Positions 1-16,970 of a stretch of 64,000 nt of DNA are shown piece after piece (position 1 is the first letter of the stretch; each line of letters opens with the position of its first letter). Source of the DNA: Amoebidium appalachense (Eukaryota > Ichthyosporea); NCBI GenBank assembly GCA_963693365.1, contig CAVNZM010000007.1:5456001-5520000 (forward strand), read 5' to 3'. The position numbers were made by a program, and so were the translations under genes. The notes below the pieces were generated by a model. It had not been told where the DNA came from and did no database searches. It saw only the letters and a list, made by a program, of their open reading frames with translations.

Positions 1-314
1 CGGTGGCTGTGTGTGTGTGCTGAGGCGTCAAATGTTTTTTAACTTGTTGTGCTCGTACTTGGTGTTCACCTTTTGTGCGGCCAGCAGATGTTTGTTTGTT
101 TTTTGGACAGAGAACATCCACAAAACACCTTAGTTGCATCTACTTAGAAACTTGATTAAGCCAGCCTTCGCTCTCTCCTCTCCACCGATCCACAGGACTA
201 ATCTCTTCTTTGACACACACGCAAGCACGCACACCACATGTACAAGCACACACAAACATACACACACACCACACAACCATCCATTCTCCCACCAACCCCC
301 CTCCCCCCTCTCCC

Positions 315-387
<73 letters not shown>

Positions 388-429
388 CGCATCTCCTCCC
401 CCCCTCGCCCCCTCCCCCCCCCCCCAAAA

Positions 430-472
<43 letters not shown>
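1..472. repeat. Intron/upstream sequence ending in C-run and (CA)n tracts
   Basis: No coding exon is visible here. The 3' half is (CA)n at about 319-386, a C-rich stretch at 388-425 ending in an A-run, and (CA)n at 434-471. The last CAG forms the apparent 3' splice site of the importin-alpha exon that follows. The upstream part of that gene lies outside the window. Confidence 0.7.
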
Positions 473-473
<1 letters not shown>

Positions 474-1060
474 CGGTGATTCAAGCCAACGCCGTTCCCA
501 AGGTGCTCAAGCTGTTTGGGGGGGACGACCACTGCGTGGTGAAGGAGGCGGCCTGGTGCATTGCAAATATATCCTGCGGCACAAAACCACAGGTGCAATA
601 TCTCGTCGAGCGAGGGGGTGCCGCGGCGCTCGCAAAAGTTTTGGTGGACCAGCCGCAGGCACGGGACGTGGCGAAAATCTGCCTCGAGGGGCTCCTCAAT
701 TTGCTTCAGGTCGTTGGGGGTTGCGGATATCGCAGGGAGTATATGGAGACGGTGTGCCCGGGGAGCGTTCGGGTGATTGAAGAGTTGGCGGAATGCGGGG
801 ATGAGGTGGTTTGCGGTGTGGGGAAGTACCTTTTGCACACGCTTTTGAACGATACGTTGATGCTGAAATGCGCCTATGCACTGCGGAAGAGGGGGATGGT
901 CGGGCCCAAAACGCTGGCGGTGATCCCCCTAGAACTGAGGGGTCTGGTAAGGCCGTGGGGGGAGTGCGAGAGGGAAAGGGAGAGGGAGGGGTTTGATTTC
1001 AATGGGGGGATGAAGTCCTTTTGGAGAGGTGGGGAGGGGGCTGCTATGGGTGGGTATTGA
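473..1060 (+). CDS. Importin-alpha-like (karyopherin alpha) armadillo-repeat protein, 3' exon
   Basis: The exon opens after (CA)nCAG in frame with [15 protein letters not shown]. It continues with an armadillo helix motif, [12 protein letters not shown], and then [16 protein letters not shown] and [10 protein letters not shown]. These match the late ARM repeats of importin-alpha, where family members read like VIxANIIPxLxxLL..KKEAAWAISNA..G..CLEGLxNIL. Importin-alpha carries cargo with classical nuclear localisation signals into the nucleus together with importin-beta. Only the C-terminal part is present; earlier ARM repeats and the importin-beta-binding domain lie upstream of the window. The 3' end is uncertain. 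The frame runs to a TGA at 1058-1060, but a good donor (GGTCTG|gtaagg) at 946/947 precedes purine-rich, low-complexity codons, so the exon may end there. The ARM identity is firm; assignment to importin-alpha rather than another ARM protein is likely. Confidence 0.75.
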
Positions 1061-1091
1061 GAATGGGGTGAGGGGTCACATTTTTTTTTTT

Positions 1092-1132
<41 letters not shown>

Positions 1133-3054
1133 GGGGGAAGGGGGGTTCGATTTCCCCCCCCGGGCGTTGGGGGGGGAGGGGGGTCCGTTTGGAAGTTGAA
1201 AGATGGGACGGTTGGCCTGAAGGTGTGTTGTATTCTATCTATCTCATTTCGTAAGGTATATTCCAATTTTTATTACCTCGGCGCCTATTCGTATGTTTTT
1301 TATCAAGGAATCACGCTTTGGGAAGACCCGGCATGTCCCTTGTGTTTTCCGCAGATATGCAGAGTCGTGTTTCAGCATCAGCGAGACTTTCAGGATATAT
1401 ATCCAAGGCTAGACCTCTAAAATACTTGTACCAGGTTTATGGCAATGAACAGACTCATCGTTCATGCCAATTAGATCTATTTCCCTCTATGCACCGTGCA
1501 TTTTAGATATGACTGCACCATTACAGTCAGTGACACAAATGAATGCGAAAACTTAGATATTTTTGCGCAAAGGGTGTTGTTGTATTTATGTGGTTTTGAG
1601 GGGGAGAAGAATGATGTTTATCGAGCCGTTGATGAAGGTTTACTTATCTCCATAATGCAATATGTCCTTGGAGATAGTTTTGCGTGATTTAGATATCTGT
1701 AAATAGTTGGCTTGTGTAAAGTATGTGAGAAGTAGAGAGAGCAGGAGGTTTTGGATTTCCGGTTGGTCCCGATTTATTCGTAGATATGAACACATGGATG
1801 TGCAGCCATTTTGATAATGTTTACCGTTGGCGGGATATATGAACTTATGGGTTGGACATGTCTGTAGCTATATGTGAAATATCTACACATGAAAATAAAT
1901 GCGCAAAAAATATAGACGTGGGAATATATATACTGGTGATATCTTGCTGGTTTGTGTTCAAACTTTCAAGAATAGTTCAAAAAAGAGCTTTATATCTGAT
2001 CCATCTGGATGATTCACACCATGTGTCGTGTAGGAGTCGGTGAGATATAAGCTTCAGATATATGACGGTATTACCTGAGATCAATGAATCAAGCTGGTGT
2101 ATGCTGTGTGTTCATGCTAATGTTTTGCACGTGTGTTTGTGTGTGTGTGTGTGTGAGTGTGTGTTTGTGTACGTGACACCGTGTCTACACATGTGCACAT
2201 GTACGCGTGTACATGTGCGCGCACATGCCGTATGTACACTGGGGTACTCGTGAGTGTATGCAGCTGCATACGCGTGTGGCGTGTGGATGGGTAGGCGCGT
2301 GTGTACATGGTACAACTTTGTGTGTGTGTGTGTGTGTGTGTGTGTGAACGATAGCGTGTGTGCACGTGTGGCATACTCTGCCATGGTGCACTTGTTTGTG
2401 TGTGTCACAGTTAAACTTTGTACGTCGTGAAGGAGTGTACGTATGCATATGTCGGCCCACACGTACTCATGACTGTATGTGTGTGCGGCGCTTCATGTGT
2501 GCTTGAAAATCTGTGTGTGTGTGTGTGTGTGTGCATGTCCCGGACGGATATGCACCTGTGACTGTGGATGCCTAACATGCAAGTATTCATCTGTACCATT
2601 TAGGTGCACCTACACAGCGTGGGTGCAGGCTTATTTATTATTGTATAGCCACTGGTTCAAATCTAGATCTCTGTTCTCTTCTCGTATTGGTCAAGTATCA
2701 CGTGTCCATCAAACCGCCCCTAACAATGTCAGGCAGTCATATCCAATCATCATTACATGTTCTCGTGACATTAAAACCCATTATACATAGATTATAGATT
2801 TGACATAAGGGGAATCATTGCACTTTATTAGCCACTCATAAGCTTAACCCGCATTAGTGAACTTTAATGCAATCCATTAAATCAACACTACATTATTCCC
2901 TTTTTTTTTTTTTTTTTTTACTGAACCTTACATTCCGTACCCGATGAGTAACTTAACAATTTTTAAAACACGGAAACTCTACTTCCTGTTTCCAAATCGG
3001 CAAGGTTTTGTAAAGCCGGGCGCCATCGTCATGATGTAGGCTGATCCCTCCTCC

Positions 3055-3115
<61 letters not shown>

Positions 3116-3434
3116 CCCCCCAAAAAAAAAAAAAAAAAAAAAAAACGGGGAACCCCAACTAATTGATTTTTTCTTAGTCTTTATGGTGTCTCGTAGAGAA
3201 AGTAAACCCTGATATATAGTCATCACCCGACATCTATGTACGTGATCATGATATACCGCTGAGGGGATATTCTGAGCAAAAACCCCCCATACCTGAGACT
3301 GGTCTTTCTTTGCCTCGAGTAAACAGTGTAAACCCCCAAATACTACTTGGCTATGAAATATTCCAGCTTTGTCATACACATTATCTAAAACTTTTTTTGT
3401 TGTTGCGTTTGTTGGCTCTGTTGTTGTTTTCTCT

Positions 3435-3482
<48 letters not shown>

Positions 3483-3535
3483 CCGAGAGGGTTATTATCT
3501 TCGGATAAGGTGAAGGTTGGGGCCCCGGGGGGAGG

Positions 3536-3575
<40 letters not shown>

Positions 3576-3624
3576 ATGCCAAACTTCATAATTCACCCTA
3601 TCTTGTATTAAAATTTCGAATATC
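1061..3624. other. Intergenic spacer between convergent genes, simple repeats only
   Basis: This lies between the 3' ends of a plus-strand and a minus-strand gene. It holds a T-run joined to a G-run (1081-1131), AT-rich unique sequence (1200-2100), degenerate (GT)n with CACGTG-like words (2130-2540), a C-run of about 54 bases followed by AACCCCCC and an A-run (3056-3145), (GT)n at 3438-3480 and a G-run at 3537-3574. No exon could be supported. Confidence 0.6.
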
Positions 3625-9228
<5,604 letters not shown>

Positions 9229-9747
9229 ATTGAAAAGGAAAAAACGAAGACGGGAAAAAAGTTTTTTATCGTCTTTGAAACGTGTTGTGTGGATGAAAGA
9301 CTCCGCGAATAATACCCACTGTGTCGCTGATGTCAGCTGGCTTGCCTCACTGGATCGTCTTTTTTACAACGTAACTTTTGGTCCCGGAATTATTTGTATA
9401 CACCTCTGCACGTAGAACCCTTTTATCATCACTGAGTTTCGATCATGGTTACGCTAGCTATATTGCGGTTATCTTGCTGAGCATGTTGTACACGGTACAT
9501 GTACGTTCCGCTAAATGGTAGACACCTTTTGCACCATAGGAGCGCCAAAGAGCACTCAAACGCCCGCACAAACAGAACACCTCCTCCTGACAACTTTGTA
9601 CAACAACTGATTTCGTTTTTATTTGTGAAGTCTCATGCAAGTAAACAGAGTGAACAGGCTGAACTTCTCCGGAAAACTTTCAAAGGCTTTTTTTTGAACC
9701 AAGTGGCAAGGTGTATGCAAAGGAATGTGTGTACTGCACATTCATTG

Positions 9748-9768
9748 GACGTCATTTTGGCGCCAAAA
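9748..9768. promoter_or_regulatory. E2F-like palindrome beside a CRE-like word
   Basis: GGACGTCATTTTGGCGCCAAAA: the 14-bp TTTTGGCGCCAAAA is a perfect palindrome matching the E2F/DP consensus TTTSSCGC on both strands, next to a GACGTCA half-CRE. Inverted CCAAT words (ATTGG) flank it at about 9744 and 9787. It is about 520 bp upstream of the minus-strand ATG at 9228. Function is inferred from motif only. Confidence 0.35.
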
Positions 9769-10039
9769 ATCATAGTGCGGCTTTGATTGGCTCATTTTTA
9801 TTTTGGGAATGCTGCATGTTTATACATCACACGTGCACGTGGGCACCAGAACAGGGCCAAAATATAGGCCGTATAATTTAGTAAACCAGAACAGAACACA
9901 CAGAAGAAATACTATGAGGACTGGTGAAACCAAGAACACTATAAGAATTATGTACAAACCCAACCAGCCAACCGCAACTGCATGAAAATGTGGCTTCAAG
10001 ATGTCTTGCGATTGTGAACAGTGACTAATAAGTAATGGC

Positions 10040-10078
10040 CCACGGCCATCTAGAAACACCGTGTCTAGATGGCCGTGG
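10040..10078. other. Perfect 15-bp inverted repeat (hairpin), 9-nt loop
   Basis: CCACGGCCATCTAGA at 10040-10054 pairs with TCTAGATGGCCGTGG at 10064-10078, loop AACACCGTG. A further AATGGCC word stands outside each arm in direct orientation. No T-run follows, so a bacterial-type terminator is not meant. It could be a cruciform, an RNA hairpin or a relic of a small element. Confidence 0.7.
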
Positions 10079-10805
10079 TAATGGCCAAAAGAAAACGAAG
10101 AAAACAAAAAGAATCCTGCAGAAAAGAAACAAAAAGAATCCTGCATGGAGTGAGCAACGTGTGAAGCTGGTGCCAATGAACAGGCGTGCCACAATACTCA
10201 TCATCAGTCACCGCACAAAAGAAAGATGCTGGGCTGGGTTCCAGTCTGCATGTCCATTTTAGGGGCGCTCGTGCATTATGGGCCCCTCTCCCCTCCCCTT
10301 CACCTTCCCCCTCCCCCCTCCCCCGTCCACCCTCCCCCCTCTTCCCCCGCAATAAAACGCTTTCCCTCCCCCCTCCCGAGCGCCTCCCCTCCCCCCCCCC
10401 CCCCCTCCCCCCTCTCTTTTTCCGTCCCCAGCCCCCCCAAGCAACCATCACTGTGGCATCCCTCACCACTACCTCCAGGATCAGCAGCAGATCCTCCAAT
10501 CAACTGTGAAAGCGCTGCCTGGCCACTGCTACCACCAACACCACCAACAAAAGTGTCAACCGCGCACACCAAAAAAACAGGGAGAGGGAAAGCGAGAGGG
10601 GCGCAGAGGGAGTGGGAGAAAGAGAGAGAGAAAAAACGTGGGGGGGAAAGGGGGGGGGGGGGGGGGGGGGGAGGCCAAGGGGGAGGGAGGCAGGGGGCAA
10701 GAGGGAGGAAGGGAGGGAGCTTTAGAAAGAGATACAATTTCTCGGCCGGAAGTGGAGAGGGGGAGGGGGGGGAGGGGGGAGGCTGCCCAATGTGTATGTG
10801 TGTGT

Positions 10806-10849
<44 letters not shown>

Positions 10850-11832
10850 GAGGGAGAAAGGGGGTAGAAGAAAGAAGCGTCCGAATCTCTCAGACGAGTG
10901 ATATGATGCACAGATCCTAAAAGTGAACTTGATAACTCGGGTACTCACGCCGGGCTGGCCGTAGAAGTGGGGTAACTTTTCTTAATCATTCATTAAGAAA
11001 ACCAGTTGTCGCGACGTCCAACCTATCCGCCTAGAACCTTGCTCAACCCCTGTGGTGCAAGAAAGCTATTACGTAGGAAGACGAGAAAAAATACACCTCA
11101 AGTCTATGAACAATGCACGTGCATGGCACACACGCACCCAACAGTGACAAGACACTCTGTTGTGATGACATACAGGTCAGATGAACATCATACATACTAT
11201 CTGCTCGAAGACTCCCCTATGGACGCGTAAGCTTGCCCTACGGGGCTGATAAAACACCAGCACACATGAGCGTCAATGGTGGCCCACTGTGTCTTATTAT
11301 TAGTGTGTGGGCCGCTCGAAGGATGCCAAGAAAGGCTGCTGGGAGGGTCAAATAATGTAATAAGTTGTTAGCCTCATCCAGCAACCCTAAGCTATGGTGT
11401 GTGCTTATGGGCAATTTTTGCTCCCGTTGCTCAGCCCAATGCTCATATGGATGTGAGAAGCATATGCATAAGAAATTTCTCGTGCTGCCTTCATTTCTTG
11501 TTCACACGTTCTTCCCCATTCTGTTCTGTTTGAGCGAGACAAAAACTTGACTGGAGCAGCCGCCCCGAGCAGCCCGGCACCGCCGAGCCTGCAACGGCTC
11601 AGCTGCTGTCACCGTTCCGGGCCAGTGCGAAGCGCACCAAAAGCTCGATCCACCCAAATCGAACCGAACTTGAGTCATATGGCCCGGGTCCTTCCTAAGT
11701 TTGCTTTTTTCCTCTTTGGAGATGCAGACAGACATATCACTTGTTCCTGGTTTACCATCACATTTTTTACATGAAGTTTGGTGCAAAAACAATATAAAAC
11801 AACGTCGGGCTCTATAGCCTACTCAGTATAGT

Positions 11833-11969
11833 ATAGGCCGTATCCAATACATCCAAGTTGTCAGTGGAGTTTCGGGCCACATCATCCGAGCCTCTCTGTA
11901 AGAATGGTTCGGCGAGCGGATCGGGTCGGATAGTAGCCCGACTCGCCAACGTCTCCTCAATATATAAAG
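11833..11969 (+). promoter_or_regulatory. TATA/CCAAT promoter of the first tandem paralogue
   Basis: TATATAAAG at about 11960-11968 lies about 130 bp upstream of the shared ATGGGTTAC start at 12094. A CCAAT word is at 11833. Transcription would be expected to begin near 11990. Confidence 0.45.
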
Positions 11970-12093
11970 CAGCAGCGGGTGGCAGACAAAGTGGCAGACT
12001 TGTTCACTTTGTGCGCAGAAGTGACGTGTTGAATTCAAGGCAAAGATTTTTCCGGTCAAGGTGACTTCAAGACGACGTCCGCAGCAGCAAACA

Positions 12094-12768
12094 ATGGGTT
12101 ACTGTATCCTCTACGTGAGTAAGCCTGTCGACGATGCGGGCTGAGCCACCTTCAAGCTAAACATGGCACGCCTACTCACCGATGTGCAGCATGTCGAGGG
12201 CATCGACCTTGTGTTTGAGAACCCACCCGACGTTTACAATCTGCCCATCATCCACTCGGAGTTTGTGTCCTTCAACGGTTGTGGGGAGCACTCGTGTGAG
12301 GATTTCTTCGCCCTCAAAGATGCGCGCGGTCCGACGTACATCAAGACTAATTGGCGCCCCTATGATCTTGCTGTGAAGGCCGCCCTTAAGCTTCTCCTTT
12401 TGTGGGATGTTGACGGTCTGGTGCAGGTCAAAAGTGAAGACGATTCGCTCGACGAATTCAACTACGGGTTTGGACGTGCATATGACGCCGTTCTTCGTTC
12501 CGGCTGCGTGCTGTCTAGCCCAGAAAACGTTAAATGGTTCATGCAAGAGGAACGCACACGCATTGAGACGACAGCTGACCTTCCTCCTGATGACTCGCTG
12601 GAAGACTTCTACTGCCCAGAACAGCTCTACGAGATGGGAAACGACTATTCTTTCCGTAAACTTCGGCTGGAGGCATACCGGCGCATGCTCGTCACTGCTC
12701 CCATGGTGCCCCACCCTCTCCTCAACAAGATCATTCCTGTCGACCCACCCAACTATCCCAAGCCCTGA
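12094..12768 (+). pseudogene. First copy of a tandem paralogue pair, decayed (unknown family)
   Basis: It aligns over most of its length with the copy at 13941-14681. The conserved start ATGGGTTACTG (12094) is followed in the same frame by TGA at 12142-12144, where copy 2 has TGG in GGCTGG. Compared with copy 2 it lacks about 35 residues between ..RTRIE and CPEQLYEM. Its C-terminus is one base out of frame, ending PNYPKP-stop, while the DNA still contains the GAGAATGCGTATTTC that encodes ENAYF in copy 2. An uninterrupted 201-codon frame from ATG 12163 (MARLLTDVQHVEG) remains and could be translated. Alternatively gtgagt at 12115 to cag at 12189 is a short in-phase intron that removes the stop. 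No domain recognised; hydrophilic and probably soluble. The three losses favour a pseudogene. Confidence 0.55.
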
Positions 12769-13253
12769 GAATGCGTATTTCTAGTTCTGTTAACACGCAT
12801 GGGTGCGATTGACTCAGAACTTACTAAAGTACGGTTTTAGCTGCCCGGATGCATACATGATAATTCCGGTTTGCCCTAGGCTTGCACTGCCACGGTGACC
12901 CTCAACCACCGTGACGGATACGTAGGGATGTTTGTAAATATTGTTTATTGTTCTTTGATTGTGTTGCTTGTACATACGAGTGGAACCTGTTAAATGGCTG
13001 CGGTTACTGGTGGAAACAATAGTTGATATATCGGGACGATGTCTTACCAAAATCAAAAATCAGTTAAACAGTGTTATTGTCTAGCGTAAACATCCATGCA
13101 ATACTACTACTATTGATCGTGAGACATCTCAGCTGCCGGGATCTATTCAGTAAAGCCAAATGATTGTCTTCCGACAAATTGAATTGGTGAAAGTTCAAGT
13201 TGAAGCTGCCTGCAGGGAGGTGAGGCTTTGCAATTGTGTGTGTGGGGGGGGGA

Positions 13254-13293
<40 letters not shown>

Positions 13294-13940
13294 ACCCGGG
13301 GAGGGGACAGAGGGGGCAGGGGTCTGGATAAGAGGGGAAGAGCTGGAGGGCCAGGGGGAAGGGGGGGGGGGGGGGGGGGGGGGGGGAGGGGGGGGGGGAG
13401 GGCTTGAAAGGTAAGGAGCAGTGAAGGGAACTCCCGGTGCTCGTGGGTGTTGCATACTGTAGTCTTGATCGATCGATCGTGACTCGTGACCGTAGCATGT
13501 GTACGTACCTGTATACAAGACCGTCGCCGTGCGACGTGTGTGAAAGATGCCGCAGTGTATTCAACTTGCTTGGCTCCTGGGCCAATTGAAAGGACCACAC
13601 AGCCGCAGTGAGCCGATGCTTGAGATGTGCAAATGGGTAGCCGGCTGCGGCTATTAGTACTGCAACGCATTGGAATGAAGTTTTGCGAGTGAGGCTGGGC
13701 CCCACTGGTGTCCACAGCAATAAATAGTGCGTAAACCCCAAATGTTACCACGAAAGCTGTCTGGGATAAGCACGTGCGTGTGCTTAACAATGTGTGCCAC
13801 CTTTGTGTGTATGCAATTTGTGTGTGTGTGTTTGTGACATGTCTTTGTGGACGACATCTGCAACTTCAAAAAATGGGTTACTGCATTCACTACAGTACGT
13901 GGTTAAGCCTGTCGACAATGCGGGCTGGTCCACCTTCAAG
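12769..13940. other. Spacer between the tandem paralogues
   Basis: Unique sequence with G-runs at 13258-13291 and 13361-13386. An AATAAATAG word at about 13719 could serve as the copy-2 promoter. The ATGGGTTACTGCATTCACTAC at 13873 is homologous to the start of copy 1 but is out of frame with the copy-2 main reading frame. Confidence 0.5.
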
Positions 13941-14681
13941 ATGGACATGGCACGCCTACTCACCTATGTGCAGCATGTCGAGGGCATCAACCTTGTGTTC
14001 GAGCACCAGGCGGGCATCTACAATCTGCCCATCATCCACTCGGACTTCGTGTGCTTCAACGGTGATATGGAGGGCTCATGTGAGGACTTCTCCGCCTTCA
14101 AAGATGCGCGCGGTTCGACGTTCGTCAAGATGAATTTTCGCCCCTATGATCTTGCTGTGAAGGCCGCCCTTCTCCTTTTGTGGGATGTGGATGGAGTGGT
14201 TCAGATCTCCACTGAAGACCATTCCCTCGGTGACTTCAACTACGGATGGGGGCGTGCACATGACGCCATTCTTCGTTCAGGCTGCGTGCTGTCTAGCCCT
14301 GAAAAAGTTAAACGGTTTATGCAGGAGGAGCGCGCACGCATTCAGTTGGAGAACCATTTCCCTGGTGGCTTCGACCACACCAATGTTCCTGAGAAATGGC
14401 GCTATGGAGCGAGACAGGAGAACGCAGCCCTTCCCGAAGTTGCTGCTTTCCGCCAGAATGAGTTGCCAGAGTGGGCCTTCCAGGCCGCCTATTTCTGCCC
14501 TGAACAGATCTACGAAATGGAAAACGGCCATCCTTACCATAAACTCTCAAATGAGGCCTGGCAGCGCATGCTTGCCACTGCTCCCTTGGTGCCCCAGCCT
14601 CTCCTCAACAAGATTATTCCTGCCAAACGGCCCGTCTTTCCCACTCCTGAGAATGCGTATTTCCCGACACGGCGTGCTTGA
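13941..14681 (+). CDS. Second copy of the tandem paralogue pair (unknown family)
   Basis: About 246 codons from the first plausible in-frame ATG (MDMARLLTYVQHVEG) to TGA at 14679-14681. The frame is open further upstream, so the true start is uncertain. Compared with copy 1, five extra bases (AGTAC) after the conserved ATGGGTTACTGCATTCACTAC put that ATG out of frame. Recognisable shared blocks are YNLPIIHSDFVCFNG, RPYDLAVKAALLLLWDVDG, SGCVLSSPEKV, YFCPEQIYEMENG and PLLNKIIP. There is no signal peptide, membrane segment or known catalytic motif, and I do not recognise the family. Codon use is C-rich at third positions, as in the window's real genes, and the reading frame is intact for 740 bp without introns, so it is probably expressed. 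The tandem position shows a local duplication. Confidence 0.65.
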   Translation: MDMARLLTYVQHVEGINLVFEHQAGIYNLPIIHSDFVCFNGDMEGSCEDFSAFKDARGSTFVKMNFRPYDLAVKAALLLLWDVDGVVQISTEDHSLGDFNYGWGRAHDAILRSGCVLSSPEKVKRFMQEERARIQLENHFPGGFDHTNVPEKWRYGARQENAALPEVAAFRQNELPEWAFQAAYFCPEQIYEMENGHPYHKLSNEAWQRMLATAPLVPQPLLNKIIPAKRPVFPTPENAYFPTRRA

Positions 14682-14740
14682 CTCAGTTCTGTGATGCTGC
14701 TCTACCACAATTCATTGTACAAAAGTAACTGAGGAGCAGC

Positions 14741-14772
<32 letters not shown>

Positions 14773-15650
14773 TGTTTGAATTTTTTTAATGCAGTCACTG
14801 TGTTTACAGGCAAGTTGTAAGTTGTTGGTTTGTTACATGGCCATGCAGTACACATACTCGCCTCACTATGTTGGGAACTTCGAGCTAATGTATTGTGTTA
14901 ACGTTGCCTGGCTGCAACTCGGAACTTATGTACTAAGGGCATCCTAATTAGGTTGATTTATGTAGCTGGACTTGTTTTGCAAAATACCGAACAGTTGCCA
15001 CGGCCGTTAAGTGCAAGTCACTCAGCGATCAGTAGTATCCTTTCCTAAAGTATGTAGTATTCTGATTCAGAAGCAGAAAAAGTGTAACCAAGTAAACATG
15101 ATATGGGTCGAGATAATCTAATCTAGCATGATTCGGCGACGAACCATTGTGCACCAGGCTGTGCACCTTGTCAGTGTGTCATGAAACATTTTTCCGAGTA
15201 AATAGCCACGAGAAGTTGTGAGTAACGTCTGCGGTACAGCAAGTGCAGGACCTGGTGAATATAAGTTGGTTTGAAAGCTTGCCTTTGCTCATGGGATGAG
15301 ACATTCCTGAGGTAGTGGAAGGGGAGCTCGAGGGGTGGGAGTGGGTGGGAGTGGGTGGGGGGGGGGGAACAAGGTCCGATGATTCTGAGCATGTTTCCAG
15401 CCTGAGCTGAGTTACGCAATACAGTCTAGATCTTAAAAGCTTATGTCACTATATGATGATGATGATAATCGTGTGCATTACATGATTATGGAACCTTCAA
15501 CCTATGTCTTGGAGCGCCCACACCCAGTGAAATGGACCACAACGTTGGGTTCCCCACTGAGAACCCGACACTCCATGACCAGTTGAATGGATAAAACATA
15601 CCGTTGGCTTCCCGAGAATTCATGTGTGTGTGTGTGCGTGTGTGTGCGTG

Positions 15651-15707
<57 letters not shown>

Positions 15708-16462
15708 ATGTGACGTGCGCGCACACCCACGTGTGTGTGTGCTTGTACAGCATGTGGTGCGTGCATGCGCTTCACGACGCCAACACATGCCAACGTCCAC
15801 TTGTGAGTTTCAGAATCTTCAGGCACAGCAAACTCAGTCGTCTTGTCATGCAGCGCAATTCTGCACGTATAGTTTGATTTTCCCCTTCCCCCCCCCCCCC
15901 CCCCCCCCCCCCCCACCCCCACCCCCCCAACCCACCCACCCAACCCCCCCCCCCCCCCCCCCCCCCCCGCGCCCCCTCCGCCCCTCTAAAAAAATAAATA
16001 ATAGAATAAAATAAATTAAAATAAAAAACATTTGCACCAATAGTTGAACATTAAAAAAAGTTTAGCAATACCAGAACTATACCAGATAATTCTGGTACGA
16101 TGATATCTTCTTCTCCTTGCTTAAGACAGTTCTCCCTTGAGAACGGAGGAGTAGACTGCTTGGTTTCTTTGAAAAGCCGAAAAGTGCCATCGTGTATGTG
16201 TGGCCACAATTCCATGAAAGGGCTTCGTATTAATGTGAGTATGACACGGCGTGCCGCAGTGCACATGTATGCGCCTTTTTTTTTGCGTGTGCCACGTATG
16301 TGCGTGTCTGTGTGTAGGTGTGTTGTACCTCATATGTGTTTTGTGTGTGTGGAACATGTAAAGTGAGTAAGGTGTGTCGCCGTGCGGTGTGTGTGTAAGG
16401 ATGTGAGTTGTGTGTGTGTGTGTGTATGTGTGTGTATGTGTGTGTGTGTCTAAGTGTGCGAC

Positions 16463-16494
<32 letters not shown>

Positions 16495-16717
16495 TGTGTG
16501 TGTGGGTGTGTGCACGCGCACGTGCGTGCTGTGCGCGCGTGCGTGCGTACGTGAGTACGTGTGTACGTGTGTGTGCCTGTGTGTGTGTGTGTGCGTGCGC
16601 ATGTGTGTGTTTGTGTGCACGCGAGTGTGTGTGTGTCACAGTGTGTGTGTGTGTGTGTGTGTGCTGGCGTGCAGGTATGTGCAGGCATGTGTACACGGTG
16701 TGTGTGCCGTGTGTGTG

Positions 16718-16785
<68 letters not shown>

Positions 16786-16907
16786 ACGTGCGTGTACGTG
16801 TGGTCCGTGCATATGAAAACAAAGAAATAACAAAAGCCAACGTGAATACGAAAGCCACAATGATGATCTAAGCAACCCCCCCTCCCCCCCCACCCTCCCC
16901 CCCCCCC

Positions 16908-16970
<63 letters not shown>

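Larger units (their letters stand above)
9229..12093. other. Divergent intergenic region
   Basis: Mostly unique, moderately AT-rich sequence between a minus-strand and a plus-strand gene start. Repeats occur at 10270-10430 (C-rich), 10640-10672 and 10810-10846 (G-runs). It contains a TTTTGGCGCCAAAA palindrome, a perfect hairpin at 10040-10078, a short direct repeat (AACAAAAAGAATCCTGCA, twice within 10098-10144) and a TATA box at 11960. No protein-coding gene was supported. Confidence 0.5.

Noticed and set aside
3190-3345. Minus-strand frame YDKAGIFHSQVVFGGLHCLL as an exon of the 3625-9228 gene
   Set aside because: It lies after the TGA stop of the last exon and has no phase-compatible join; probably 3' UTR or spacer.
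10098-10144. Direct repeat AACAAAAAGAATCCTGCA as an attachment or insertion footprint
   Set aside because: The two copies are adjacent with no inserted element; simple slippage explains them.
14742-14771. T-run as the poly(A) tail of a retrocopy on the minus strand
   Set aside because: No minus-strand coding or 3' UTR-like sequence adjoins it and no target duplication is visible; homopolymers are common here.
15743-16220. Two minus-strand exons of an unknown gene
   Set aside because: Each has one plausible splice end, but their phases conflict and no further exons were found.
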